NCBI GenBank assembly: GCA_002427505.1 | Contig: DIRJ01000047.1 | Span: forward strand, 1 to 40,774 | DNA: 40,774 nt | Source: Mageeibacillus sp. UBA5439 | GTDB lineage: Bacteria; Bacillota; Clostridia; Saccharofermentanales; DTU023 | Reading direction: 5' to 3' | Shown: positions 1 to 7,774 of the stretch, piece after piece | Layout of the letters: every line of letters starts with the position of its first letter | How positions within the stretch are numbered: the stretch's first letter is position 1 | Translations under genes and position numbers: made by a program | The notes under the pieces: generated by a model | What the model was told of the DNA's origin: nothing | Databases searched by the model: none | What the model saw: the letters and a program-made list of their open reading frames with translations, nothing else

Positions 1-767
1 TGATGGTAATCAGCCTCAATAGTAATAACAATCCCGAACTGCTCTGCAAGATCCTCCCCGTCTACATCGTGCCAACGCGCCGCGAACTCATCTTTCGGGA
101 TGTAGGCATAATTTCCTGAAGTGGATGGATCCATAAAATATATGTTGTCAGCATCGTAGCCGACAGCTATGACATAATGGCCGCTGTCGTATTCCAGCCT
201 GTACTCAGAAACAGTCAGGTATGCCCAGGCCTGTATCGCGCAGATGACAGGTTTACCCTGATCCAGATAAGCGCAAAGTTCATCAATAGTAAGCTTAAAT
301 TTCGGCTCGGCAGTGATCCTGTTCTCATTGCCGTCCGGAGTGGAATCACTGTAATGAGACTTTGTATTCAGAAGCTCTGCTATTTTCCTATAGTTGCTTC
401 CGTCCTCATCATTTGCTCCTAAGGCTGAGGACAGATTATCTTCCCGAACGTCAAAATCATAACCCGTGTACCTCAGGATTGACTGGGCACAGGCAACTCC
501 GCAGGAATATCCGGTCGACTGCCGGACCAGCGGCAGCTCAATCAGAACTGTCGGAGCTTGTTCTGTCAGATTCAGTGATGCTGGATAATAGTGCTCAAAG
601 CTGACTGCAAATACTTCTTCATCAACCTTGTCACTGTCCGCATCTGCTGCATCCCCCCGGTCAGTGACCGGCATGCTTTCTTGGCTGCCGCCAGGCCTGT
701 GACACCCTGCTACCGGCAAGCTTATCAGCAGTATCACGAGTAAAACTGCCAGATTGGATTTTTTCAT
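1..767 (-). CDS. C39-like cysteine peptidase lipoprotein (3' end outside window)
   Basis: The reading frame is open for 255 codons from the ATG at 767 to the window edge, so the C-terminus is missing. A GGGGGG Shine-Dalgarno sits just upstream. Residues 1-20 form a signal peptide ending in a lipobox (LPVAGC), which predicts a lipid-anchored exported protein. Residues 80-93 read RQSTGYSCGVACAQ, the Cys-containing motif of the C39/papain-like fold. Later come SGHYVIAVGYD (likely catalytic His) and FMDPST (likely Asp/Asn position), the usual C39-like order. Similar proteins are annotated as C39 family or DUF3335-like peptidases; the true substrate is unknown. It follows the ABC transporter genes on the same strand with a gap of about 100 bases, so it may be cotranscribed. 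The peptidase fold is well supported; a peptidase function is inferred. Confidence 0.8.
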   Translation of the reverse strand, partial: MKKSNLAVLLVILLISLPVAGCHRPGGSQESMPVTDRGDAADADSDKVDEEVFAVSFEHYYPASLNLTEQAPTVLIELPLVRQSTGYSCGVACAQSILRYTGYDFDVREDNLSSALGANDEDGSNYRKIAELLNTKSHYSDSTPDGNENRITAEPKFKLTIDELCAYLDQGKPVICAIQAWAYLTVSEYRLEYDSGHYVIAVGYDADNIYFMDPSTSGNYAYIPKDEFAARWHDVDGEDLAEQFGIVITIEADYH

Positions 768-864
768 AGAAACGCCCCCCTTTGATCTTTATTCTGCAGA
801 ACTTACGGCGCTGTTCTACTCGCTGTGGCAGGTCATCTTGTGTCGAAAGTTCCCCTGTGTCTTA

Positions 865-1947
865 TCAGAAATTGATACTGATCAGATTGCCGGTCTTATC
901 ATAGGAGTAACCGGCATTCTCTGTTTTAGCTAAGGCGATTTTAACAGCAAGCTTATCCCCTTCTTCCAGAGGGTTAAATCTTTTGCCTGCCCAGCGCATG
1001 GTCACTTCACAGTCTTCTCCGCCTTCAGCACAGGAAGCATCAAAACTCAAAAGCATACCTGCATCCGGCAAAAGCGGAAGTATTATCGATACACACATTT
1101 CTTCAAATATCTGCTGGAACTTCAGGCTCTGTGCTGCCGATAAGGCATGTCTGTGTGCGAACTCTGCCAGACTATTGGCAACAGCAACAAAATCAAAGTC
1201 TCTTGATTTAATGTCGTAGTGGAAGTTCCGCAGCTGTTTAACAAATATACGGGTTCTTTGCTTCTGAGGATGATCGAAAATATCTTCCGGTGTCCCTTCC
1301 TCATAAATAATGCCCTGATCCATATAAAAAACTCGGCTCGAAACATCACGGGCAAACTTCATTTCATGGGTGACAATCACCATGGTAAGCCCCTCTCCGG
1401 CAAGATTCCGGATTACGGCAAGAACTTCCCCCACCATAGTCGGATCTAATGCGCTGGTGGGTTCATCAAAAAGCAAAACTTCCGGTCTCATGGCCAGAGC
1501 TCTGACAATAGCTGCACGCTGTTGCTGACCGCCGGATAGCTCAGCAGGGTAATTTTTAGCTTTCTCAGCCAGACCGACACTTTTTAAGAGCCTGATGGCT
1601 CGATCATAGGCCTCCTGCCGGCTCAGTCCCAAAAGATCTACGGGAGCCATCATCGTATTCTCAATTATTGTCAGATGGGAGAAAAGGTTAAAGGATTGGA
1701 ATACCATGCCCATCCTCTGGCGGATTTTTGTAATTGTGGCCGGGTCCTGATAAATGTTTACTCCCTCCAGAAAAATCTCGCCGGAGCTGGGCTGCTCCAG
1801 GCCATTCAGACAGCGCAAAAAAGTACTTTTTCCGGTACCGGACGGGCCGATGACAGACACTACTTCCCCCTTGCCGATGCTGGCATTAATATCTGTCAGA
1901 GGAGTAACGCCGGCATACTCCTTTTTCAAATGGCGGACCTCAATCAT
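865..1947 (-). CDS. Amino-acid ABC transporter ATPase with C-terminal extension
   Basis: This is the nucleotide-binding subunit of a polar amino-acid importer (GlnQ/HisP type) at the inner face of the membrane. Visible motifs are Walker A GPSGTGKST (34-42), Q-loop Q84, signature LSGGQ (137-141), Walker B VLLFDEP (157-163) and the switch His194. Family members are about 240-250 residues; this one has 360. The extra part (about 245-360) carries RFNPLEEGD at 323-331 and a final GYSYDKTGN segment that resemble HATPase_c_2 (RsbW-like GHKL) domains, but the catalytic Asn and the glycine-rich lid appear absent. Its ATG overlaps the stop codon of the upstream permease gene by ATGA, so the two are translationally coupled. 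The ATPase role is firm; the identity of the tail is an inference. Confidence 0.93.
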   Translation of the reverse strand: MIEVRHLKKEYAGVTPLTDINASIGKGEVVSVIGPSGTGKSTFLRCLNGLEQPSSGEIFLEGVNIYQDPATITKIRQRMGMVFQSFNLFSHLTIIENTMMAPVDLLGLSRQEAYDRAIRLLKSVGLAEKAKNYPAELSGGQQQRAAIVRALAMRPEVLLFDEPTSALDPTMVGEVLAVIRNLAGEGLTMVIVTHEMKFARDVSSRVFYMDQGIIYEEGTPEDIFDHPQKQRTRIFVKQLRNFHYDIKSRDFDFVAVANSLAEFAHRHALSAAQSLKFQQIFEEMCVSIILPLLPDAGMLLSFDASCAEGGEDCEVTMRWAGKRFNPLEEGDKLAVKIALAKTENAGYSYDKTGNLISINF

Positions 1948-3551
1948 TCAATCACTCCCTTCAGCTCACGGGATCTTTTCCCGGGATCAATTCTGATTTC
2001 AATCAAATTTAACAGGGAGGTCAGGATCCAGGCAATTAGAAAGTAAATAATCGCAGTTACAATCAGGGGAAAGAAAGCTTCATAAGTGCGGCTGCGGATA
2101 ATATCAGATACCTTGGTTAAATCCTGGACAGCAATATAACCCACTATGGAGGTCGTTTTTACCATGGATATAAATTCGCCTTTGTAAACCGGTAAGATGT
2201 GACGCGCCGCCTGGGGAAAGATGACCTTGCTAAATGTTTGCAGGTTATTGTAGCCCAGAGCCAGGGATGCCTCACGCTGCCCTGTGGGGACAGCTTCAAT
2301 ACCGGTCCTCATCATTTCACCGACATAAACGCCAAAGTTGATGGATATGCCGATAATTGCAACTATAATGGCATTGATATCAACTGAACCGAACACCAGG
2401 TAATAGAGAATCATCAGCAGTACCACCATAGGCACACCCTGAATTAATCTGATGAATACTTTGGCAAAGGCAGACGGACCCCTTTTCTTACTCATGCGAA
2501 GCAAGCAAATTCCAAAGCCGAACAGGCTTCCGATTATTCCCGCCATTATGGAAATAAGCAGGCTAACGCCAATACCACCCGCAATCAGCTTCCAACGACT
2601 TTCTCTGATAAAAGTCTTGTGAAAGCTGTTGGAGACTTTACTCCAAAAGCTGACCCGGGTATTCTCACCGGAATCTCCGCCAGCACCAACAAGAGCACGG
2701 GTGATTATCCATTGACCGTAGGAGTGGTAGCTTTCAGTAAAATCAACACTTTGGCGGCGTTCCTCGGTAATAGCCAGACCGCCTCCGGCCAGATCATACT
2801 TGCCTGAAGTTATACCTGCCAGCATTCCGGCAATGTTGGACTCGGTGACTGTCAGTCCATATCCGTATTCCTGACAGAAACGGCTAAGCAAATCAAGCTC
2901 CAGTCCGGTCAGCTTGTCTCCGAGTATAAAGCTGATGGGTTCCATGTTGCCCTGAGCTGCGTAGCGAATAACTCCATGATCAGCTGATAGCTCAGATTCT
3001 GAAATCACTTCAGGATAGCTATCCTGTGCCTTAAACCACTGATCATATAATTTATCAAATAAACCGTTGTTTTTTGCCGACAGAATGTAAGAATTGAGCT
3101 GCACCAGCAGATCTCGCGAAAAATCAGCAGGCGCCGACATAAAGGCAACATGGTCCAAAGGCCCTTCCAGCTCAAAGGCTGCCAACTTTTCATTCTCGCG
3201 CAGAATAAAGGGAACGCGCGTAGCGACAGTCATAAAGCCATCAATCTTCCCCGCAGTCAGGGCGACAATCATGTCGGAGATGCCTTCAAAGTAAAGTATG
3301 CTTGTGTCGGGCAGATATTGCGCTGTGTAGGCGTCCTGTATGCTGCCTGTCCGTACACCCATTCTTGCCTGAGCTGAGTTCAGCTCCAGAGACGAGGAAA
3401 ATTCAGGCTGGGGCTCTTTTTCCAAATCAGTTTCCTGCTCACTTATCCCTGCGGCAGAGGCAAGCGGAACTTGTGGACCGGCAGATAAGAGAACACACAG
3501 AAGCGTTAGCAGAGCCAGAGAAAGAAGCATATTAGAGGCAATTCTTTTCAT
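1944..3551 (-). CDS. Amino-acid ABC transporter, fused substrate-binding protein and permease
   Basis: One polypeptide of 535 residues combines the binding protein and the membrane subunit of a polar amino-acid importer. I chose the ATG at 3551 over the GTG at 3566 because GAGGT lies 8 bases before it and the product then starts with a clean signal peptide. Residues 64-180 match lobe 2 plus the C-terminal helix of family 3 binding proteins (GVRTGS, ALTAGKIDGF, LFDKLYDQWF). Residues 193-285 match lobe 1 (GLELDLLSRF, SGKYDLAGGG, ITEERRQSVDFTESY). The lobes are therefore in permuted order. The permease half follows with about five membrane segments and an EAA-type loop around GQREASLALGY. It is tightly linked to the ATPase downstream and to a hydrolase upstream. 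Confidence 0.9.
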   Translation of the reverse strand: MKRIASNMLLSLALLTLLCVLLSAGPQVPLASAAGISEQETDLEKEPQPEFSSSLELNSAQARMGVRTGSIQDAYTAQYLPDTSILYFEGISDMIVALTAGKIDGFMTVATRVPFILRENEKLAAFELEGPLDHVAFMSAPADFSRDLLVQLNSYILSAKNNGLFDKLYDQWFKAQDSYPEVISESELSADHGVIRYAAQGNMEPISFILGDKLTGLELDLLSRFCQEYGYGLTVTESNIAGMLAGITSGKYDLAGGGLAITEERRQSVDFTESYHSYGQWIITRALVGAGGDSGENTRVSFWSKVSNSFHKTFIRESRWKLIAGGIGVSLLISIMAGIIGSLFGFGICLLRMSKKRGPSAFAKVFIRLIQGVPMVVLLMILYYLVFGSVDINAIIVAIIGISINFGVYVGEMMRTGIEAVPTGQREASLALGYNNLQTFSKVIFPQAARHILPVYKGEFISMVKTTSIVGYIAVQDLTKVSDIIRSRTYEAFFPLIVTAIIYFLIAWILTSLLNLIEIRIDPGKRSRELKGVIE

Positions 3552-3566
3552 AAGATCTGACCTCAC

Positions 3567-4304
3567 TTACAAAGAAATAAAATCTGATATTTTTGTATAG
3601 ATTATCTCTTGTTCCGCTTTTGTAAAATAGGCATGCCAGGACTCTTTTAATAAAACAATTTCGTGATCAGAGTTTAACAACAGTTTATCAAACATAGCCG
3701 AGCTTTTGAAAGACGCAGTTTCATCTGACTCGGAATGAATCAAAAGGGTCGGGACCCGGATCATTGGAAGATTTTGTTCTGTCTTTTTCATTAATTTGAA
3801 GGGTTGACAGAGAACCCGGAGCCAAAACGGCATGCTTAAAATATATGATTTGTTGATACTATGTGATTGTCGGTAGGCTTGGCTGATATCCGGCTCAACA
3901 CTGTTAAAAAGCAGCTTAACTCTTTTTTTTATTGCCTCTGCTTGCAATAGGCTTAATTTCAGCGGTGATGAGATCAGCACAACGCCGCTGATCTCAAATT
4001 TCAAGGTCGCATTAACTGCCAGCAATCCGCCGAGTGAATGCCCAATTAAATATATCTTCTTATATGAAGAAAAGTGCTTCAATTGCTTATCAAGATATTC
4101 TTCCCAGGATCTGAGCCTCGTCCGGGCAAAGTCAAAGCCGGACTTACCGTGTCCGGGCAAAAGCAAAGAAACAACAGAAAAACCTTTTCCATAGGCTAAA
4201 TCCATTAAACCGGAAAATTGTGCCGGTGACCCCATAAAACCATGGATGAAAATAACAATTCTATCGGAATCCTGCTGAATTTTTTCTATAGTCTTGAGTT
4301 TCAT
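3567..4304 (-). CDS. Alpha/beta hydrolase (carboxylesterase or lipase-like)
   Basis: A 245-residue cytoplasmic hydrolase of the carboxylesterase/monoacylglycerol-lipase type. The oxyanion motif FIHGFMGSP is at 19-27 and the nucleophile elbow GHSLGG at 88-93 (Ser90). Asp193 in HSESDE and His223 in SWHAYF complete the triad, so the enzyme looks intact. There is no signal peptide. The stop codon lies 15 bases before the ATG of the binding-protein/permease gene, and the Shine-Dalgarno of that gene sits directly after the stop, so the three genes probably form an operon led by this one. The physiological ester is unknown. A 9-bp perfect palindrome lies 15 bases upstream of the start. Confidence 0.85.
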   Translation of the reverse strand: MKLKTIEKIQQDSDRIVIFIHGFMGSPAQFSGLMDLAYGKGFSVVSLLLPGHGKSGFDFARTRLRSWEEYLDKQLKHFSSYKKIYLIGHSLGGLLAVNATLKFEISGVVLISSPLKLSLLQAEAIKKRVKLLFNSVEPDISQAYRQSHSINKSYILSMPFWLRVLCQPFKLMKKTEQNLPMIRVPTLLIHSESDETASFKSSAMFDKLLLNSDHEIVLLKESWHAYFTKAEQEIIYTKISDFISL

Positions 4305-4319
4305 CGCTCAGGCCTTGTG

Positions 4320-4338
4320 CGAAGCATAATATGCTTCG
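4320..4338. promoter_or_regulatory. Palindrome upstream of hydrolase-ABC operon
   Basis: CGAAGCATA-a-TATGCTTCG is a perfect 9-bp inverted repeat with one central base. It lies in the leader of the minus-strand hydrolase gene, between the likely promoter and the start codon. There is no T-run, so an operator or mRNA hairpin is more likely than a terminator. The binding protein is unknown. Confidence 0.4.
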
Positions 4339-4396
4339 CCTCTCTTTCGGCCATAGCTGCAGATTAGCTCGGAAGCTTTGTGTATATTCATGACAA

Positions 4397-4405
4397 AATA
4401 TACCA
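4397..4405 (-). promoter_or_regulatory. Candidate extended -10 promoter for hydrolase-ABC operon
   Basis: Read on the minus strand the bases are TGGTATATT, an extended -10 element (TGnTATAWT). It is about 95 bases upstream of the hydrolase start. No clear -35 box is seen, which is common for extended -10 promoters. Confidence 0.4.
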
Positions 4406-4483
4406 ACTTTCTTGTTTCAGCTGGCTATAGATTAACACAAGATAACTATTCTTTAAGAAGCACAAAATGTTACCAAAATTCTA

Positions 4484-4511
4484 TTGACACACATCTTTTA
4501 AAATATAAACT
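4484..4511 (+). promoter_or_regulatory. Candidate promoter of the feo operon
   Basis: A perfect TTGACA at 4484-4489 is followed after 16 bases by TAAACT (4506-4511); TATAAA at 4504-4509 is an alternative with short spacing. The DtxR-like operator begins 6 bases downstream, at the expected transcription start. The -35 is convincing, the -10 less so. Confidence 0.45.
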
Positions 4512-4517
4512 GCTTGC

Positions 4518-4537
4518 GAGTTAGATACTGCTAACTC
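4518..4537. promoter_or_regulatory. DtxR-like operator upstream of feoA
   Basis: GAGTTAG-ATACTG-CTAACTC is a perfect 7-bp inverted repeat with a 6-base spacer. The half-sites TTAG-N6-CTAA have the same spacing as in the classical DtxR/IdeR box. A further CTAACT follows at 4545-4550. A second copy of the same motif lies before feoB, and a DtxR-family gene is at 15101. Iron-dependent repression is inferred. Confidence 0.6.
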
Positions 4538-4593
4538 ATCTCTACTAACTGAATCTTAAAGCTGCTAAGCAATATAGAACGGAGGAGCAAGAC

Positions 4594-4806
4594 ATGATGC
4601 CGCTCATAGTCGCCAGTATCGGTGAGGAAAATACAATCCGTAAGGTTGGAGGAAACACAGAAACCAAAAAACACTTAACAAATCTAGGTTTCGTCGTCGG
4701 TGGAAATGTCACAGTGGTTTCTTCAATCGCAGGCAACCTCATCGTCAATGTCAAAGAATCCCGCATCGCCCTCAATCGCGAGATGGCCGGGAAAATTATG
4801 ATCTAA
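4594..4806 (+). CDS. feoA: FeoA family protein (first copy)
   Basis: A 70-residue protein with the SH3-like FeoA fold: the pattern KKHLTNLGFVVGGNVTVVSS followed by NLIVNVKESRIALNREMAGKI is typical. FeoA is a small cytoplasmic partner of the ferrous iron transporter FeoB. The start is the first of two ATGs, with GGAGG 10 bases upstream. It is the first gene of the feo operon, 12 bases before the second feoA. Two consecutive FeoA genes before feoB are common in Clostridia; the copies are not close duplicates of each other. Confidence 0.9.
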   Translation: MMPLIVASIGEENTIRKVGGNTETKKHLTNLGFVVGGNVTVVSSIAGNLIVNVKESRIALNREMAGKIMI

Positions 4807-4818
4807 GGAGAAAAGTAA

Positions 4819-5040
4819 ATGAAAACTCTGAGGCAATCTCAAATCGGTGAAACCGTAAAGATTGTTAAGGTCCATGGAGAGGGCGCAGTCAAGCGCCGCA
4901 TCATGGACATGGGCATCACGAAAGGTACGGATGTATATATTCGTAAACTGGCACCGCTTGGTGATCCCATTGAGGTCACGGTTCGGGGATATGAGCTTTC
5001 GCTCCGCAAGGCGGATGCGGATATGATCGAGATTGAGTAA
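4819..5040 (+). CDS. feoA: FeoA family protein (second copy)
   Basis: A 73-residue FeoA-domain protein. It has the conserved RRIMDMGITKGTDVYIRK segment and ends in the typical GYELSLRKADADMIEIE strand. A Shine-Dalgarno AAGGAG lies 9 bases before the ATG. It is followed by a terminator-like hairpin and then a second DtxR-like operator before feoB, so expression of the two feoA genes and of feoB may be partly uncoupled. A role as a FeoB accessory protein follows from family and position. Confidence 0.9.
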   Translation: MKTLRQSQIGETVKIVKVHGEGAVKRRIMDMGITKGTDVYIRKLAPLGDPIEVTVRGYELSLRKADADMIEIE

Positions 5041-5043
5041 TAA

Positions 5044-5068
5044 GCCGGGGGCATCCCCCCCTTTTTTT
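5044..5068 (+). terminator. Short GC hairpin with T-run between feoA and feoB
   Basis: GGGGG-CAT-CCCCC with an extra CC and then seven Ts. The stem is short (5 bp, 3-base loop) but the G/C run plus T tract is terminator-like. It would attenuate readthrough from the feoA genes into feoB. Confidence 0.5.
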
Positions 5069-5076
5069 GAACCGAT

Positions 5077-5094
5077 AGTTAGTCACTCCTAACT
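5077..5094. promoter_or_regulatory. DtxR-like operator upstream of feoB
   Basis: AGTTAG-TCACTC-CTAACT is a perfect 6-bp inverted repeat with the same 6-base spacer as the site at 4518-4537. It ends 15 bases before the feoB start codon, so a bound regulator would block transcription into feoB. Confidence 0.6.
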
Positions 5095-5109
5095 TAATGA
5101 GAGGAATAT

Positions 5110-7521
5110 ATGGCAGAAAAAATTAGAATTGCACTGGCCGGTAACCCTAACAGCGGCAAGACAACCTTATTCAACAGCTTAACGGGCTCCAACCAATTTG
5201 TCGGCAACTGGCCGGGAGTAACAGTCGAGAAAAAGGAAGGCAAATTAAAGAAACACGATGATGTCATTATCACAGACCTTCCCGGTATCTATTCCCTGTC
5301 TCCCTACACACTGGAAGAAGTAATAGCAAGAAACTATCTTGTTGTGGAGCGCCCTGATGCTATCCTGAACATCATAGACGGCACCAATCTGGAACGTAAC
5401 CTCTACCTGACTACCCAGCTAACGGAGTTGGGCATCCCCGTGGTTATCGCCATCAATATGATGGATGTGGTCAGGAAAAACGGTGATAAGATAAACATTT
5501 CAGAACTATCCCGTGATTTGGGCTGCAGGATCGTGGAGATTTCAGCTCTGAGGGGCGAGGGCATTATGGAAGCTGCTGCAGCAGCCCTCGACGCTGCCCG
5601 GAATACAAAGACCGAACCGATGCACACCTTTTCCGGTGTCGTTGAACACGCTCTGGCACATATTGAAGAAGCCGCATTACACGATTTGCCGCCGGAGCAG
5701 CAGCGCTGGTACGCAATCAAAATTTTCGAACGTGACGACAAGGTACTGCAACAGTTAAAGCTGGAAGAATCTGTCATTACCCACATTGAGGCAGATATTC
5801 AGTCTGCTGAAAGGGAATTTGATGACGATGCAGAAAGTATCATCACGAATGAGCGATATAACTATATTGCTTCTCTGCTGCAGGACAGCTACAGGAAAAA
5901 GAACGCGGGCAAAATGTCAGTTTCGGATAAGATTGATAAAATTGTCACCAACCGCTGGCTGGGACTGCCTATTTTCGCGGTAGTCATGTTCCTTGTTTAT
6001 TATATCTCCATGGTTACTGTAGGTCTGGCAGCCACGGACTGGGCCAACGATGCCCTGTTCGGCGATGGCTGGCACCTGTTGGGGATCGGCGGCGCCGCCT
6101 ACGGTGAGGCGGCAGAGGAATACGGTGAAGCCTCTCTCATTGTCGAAGGATATGACACCTATGTTGAAGAAAATGGTTCAGCGCCTGCAGGAAACTTCCA
6201 GTATGCTGTGGAGGACGAAGAAACTCTGGCTGTAGAATACGAAACAGCAACGCTTGCCGATTACACTGCTGCCCTGGAAACACTGGAGCAATATGGTGAA
6301 GAACCTGACCCGGCTGCTTACGGTGTGTGGGTGCCCGGCATCCCCGTTCTCGTAGGCCAGGGCCTGGATGCGATCAACGCCGCTCCCTGGCTGGCTGGTC
6401 TGATCAATGACGGTATTGTAGCCGGCGTAGGTGCAGTGCTGGGTTTTCTGCCGCAAATGCTGGTACTTTTCCTGATGCTGGCCTTCCTGGAAGCCTGCGG
6501 TTATATGTCACGGATTGCCTTTATCCTTGACCGTGTCTTCCGTAAATTCGGTCTGTCCGGCAAAAGCTTTATCCCCATGCTGATCGGTACCGGCTGCAGC
6601 ATTCCGGGGATCATGGCATCACGCACAATTGAGAACGAGCGTGACCGGCGCATGACCATTATTACCACATCTTTCATCCCCTGCTCCGCCAAAATACCCT
6701 TTATCGGCATGGTAGCAGGCGCCCTCTTCGGAGGCAGCGCCTGGGTAGCCACCTCTGCTTACTTTATTGGTATGGCCTCTGTCATTATCTCCGGCATTAT
6801 TCTGAAGAAGACAAAAATGTTCTCCGGTGAACCTGCTCCTTTTGTGATGGAACTGCCGGCCTACCACTGGCCGACATTGAAAAATGTCCTTCTCTCCATG
6901 TGGGAGCGTGGCTGGTCCTTCATCAAGAAAGCCGGAACAATCATCCTGCTGTCAGCAATTGCGGTGTGGTTCACCTCTTACTTCGGCATCGTGGACGGAA
7001 GCTTCCGGATGCTGGAAGAAAGTGAAATCAGCCACTCCATCCTTGCGACTATCGGAGGGGCTATTGCCTGGATTTTCAAACCGCTCGGCTGGGGAAGCTG
7101 GGAAGCTGCAGTAGCCTCCATTACCGGGCTCATAGCCAAAGAAAACATCGGCGGCACCATGGGTATCCTGTACGGTGCCTCCGGCAATGTGTACACGACA
7201 CTAAGTAATGTATTCACCGGTGTCACCGGCTACTCATTCCTGGTATTCAACCTGCTGTGTGCCCCCTGTTTCGCCGCAGTCGGTGCAATCAGGCGGGAGA
7301 TGAACAACGCTAAATGGACCTGGTTTGCCATCGGCTACCAGACCGGATTCGCCTATGCTGTCGCCCTGATGATAAATCAGTTCGGCGGGCTTTTTACGGG
7401 CAATTTAAATATAGTCGGCCTTGTCTTCGCCATAGCGGTCCTGATCGGCATCATCTATATGCTGTTTAAGCCCTATAAAGAGACCAGCAAGCTGACAACA
7501 GTGGTTGATGTCAGCAGTTAA
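5110..7521 (+). CDS. feoB: Ferrous iron transporter FeoB
   Basis: An 803-residue Fe(II) transporter of the cytoplasmic membrane. The N-terminal G domain shows G1 GNPNSGKT (11-18), the switch region GNWPGVTVEKK, G3 DLPG and a G4-like NMMD, followed by a helical GDI region. The membrane part has the two Gate modules; GTGCSIPGIMASRTIENERDRRM and FIPCSAKIPF carry the conserved cysteines. Between the first and second membrane segments lies an acidic, Glu/Tyr-rich loop of roughly 110 residues (encoded near 6030-6370), longer than in E. coli; similar loops occur in gut Clostridia as far as I recall. GAGAGG precedes the ATG. The gene follows its own operator and is followed 25 bases later by a small Cys-rich peptide gene. 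Confidence 0.97.
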   Translation: MAEKIRIALAGNPNSGKTTLFNSLTGSNQFVGNWPGVTVEKKEGKLKKHDDVIITDLPGIYSLSPYTLEEVIARNYLVVERPDAILNIIDGTNLERNLYLTTQLTELGIPVVIAINMMDVVRKNGDKINISELSRDLGCRIVEISALRGEGIMEAAAAALDAARNTKTEPMHTFSGVVEHALAHIEEAALHDLPPEQQRWYAIKIFERDDKVLQQLKLEESVITHIEADIQSAEREFDDDAESIITNERYNYIASLLQDSYRKKNAGKMSVSDKIDKIVTNRWLGLPIFAVVMFLVYYISMVTVGLAATDWANDALFGDGWHLLGIGGAAYGEAAEEYGEASLIVEGYDTYVEENGSAPAGNFQYAVEDEETLAVEYETATLADYTAALETLEQYGEEPDPAAYGVWVPGIPVLVGQGLDAINAAPWLAGLINDGIVAGVGAVLGFLPQMLVLFLMLAFLEACGYMSRIAFILDRVFRKFGLSGKSFIPMLIGTGCSIPGIMASRTIENERDRRMTIITTSFIPCSAKIPFIGMVAGALFGGSAWVATSAYFIGMASVIISGIILKKTKMFSGEPAPFVMELPAYHWPTLKNVLLSMWERGWSFIKKAGTIILLSAIAVWFTSYFGIVDGSFRMLEESEISHSILATIGGAIAWIFKPLGWGSWEAAVASITGLIAKENIGGTMGILYGASGNVYTTLSNVFTGVTGYSFLVFNLLCAPCFAAVGAIRREMNNAKWTWFAIGYQTGFAYAVALMINQFGGLFTGNLNIVGLVFAIAVLIGIIYMLFKPYKETSKLTTVVDVSS

Positions 7522-7546
7522 TTGAACACGAAAGGAAGAAGCTCAA

Positions 7547-7717
7547 ATGCTAGCCTGGATTACTGCAAATATCGGAACGATTATAGTCAGTGCTGTACTC
7601 ATCGCAATTGTGGCCCTGGTCATTACCGTGATGGTCAGAGATAAGAAAAAGGGGAAATCACCCTGTGGCGGAAAGTGCAGTGGCTGCCCCTCAGCAAACG
7701 CCTGTCACAACCGCTGA
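7547..7717 (+). CDS. FeoB-associated Cys-rich membrane peptide
   Basis: A 56-residue open reading frame 25 bases after feoB with a good Shine-Dalgarno (AAAGGAAG). Residues 8-30 form one membrane helix, followed by a basic stretch RDKKKGK and the tail PCGGKCSGCPSANACHNR with four cysteines and a histidine. This is the pattern of the FeoB-associated Cys-rich family, found directly after feoB in many Firmicutes. It may act as FeoC-like metal or redox partner, but its role is not established. It is the last gene before the operon terminator. Confidence 0.85.
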   Translation: MLAWITANIGTIIVSAVLIAIVALVITVMVRDKKKGKSPCGGKCSGCPSANACHNR

Positions 7718-7774
7718 TGCGATAATAAAAGCACCCACTGCCTAAGACCTATTCATAGAAGAGATTAAGTTGTT

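Noticed and set aside
5403..7226. Several antisense reading frames of 80-127 codons within feoB
   Set aside because: They are shadows of a clear FeoB frame, lack Shine-Dalgarno sites and show no recognisable domain.
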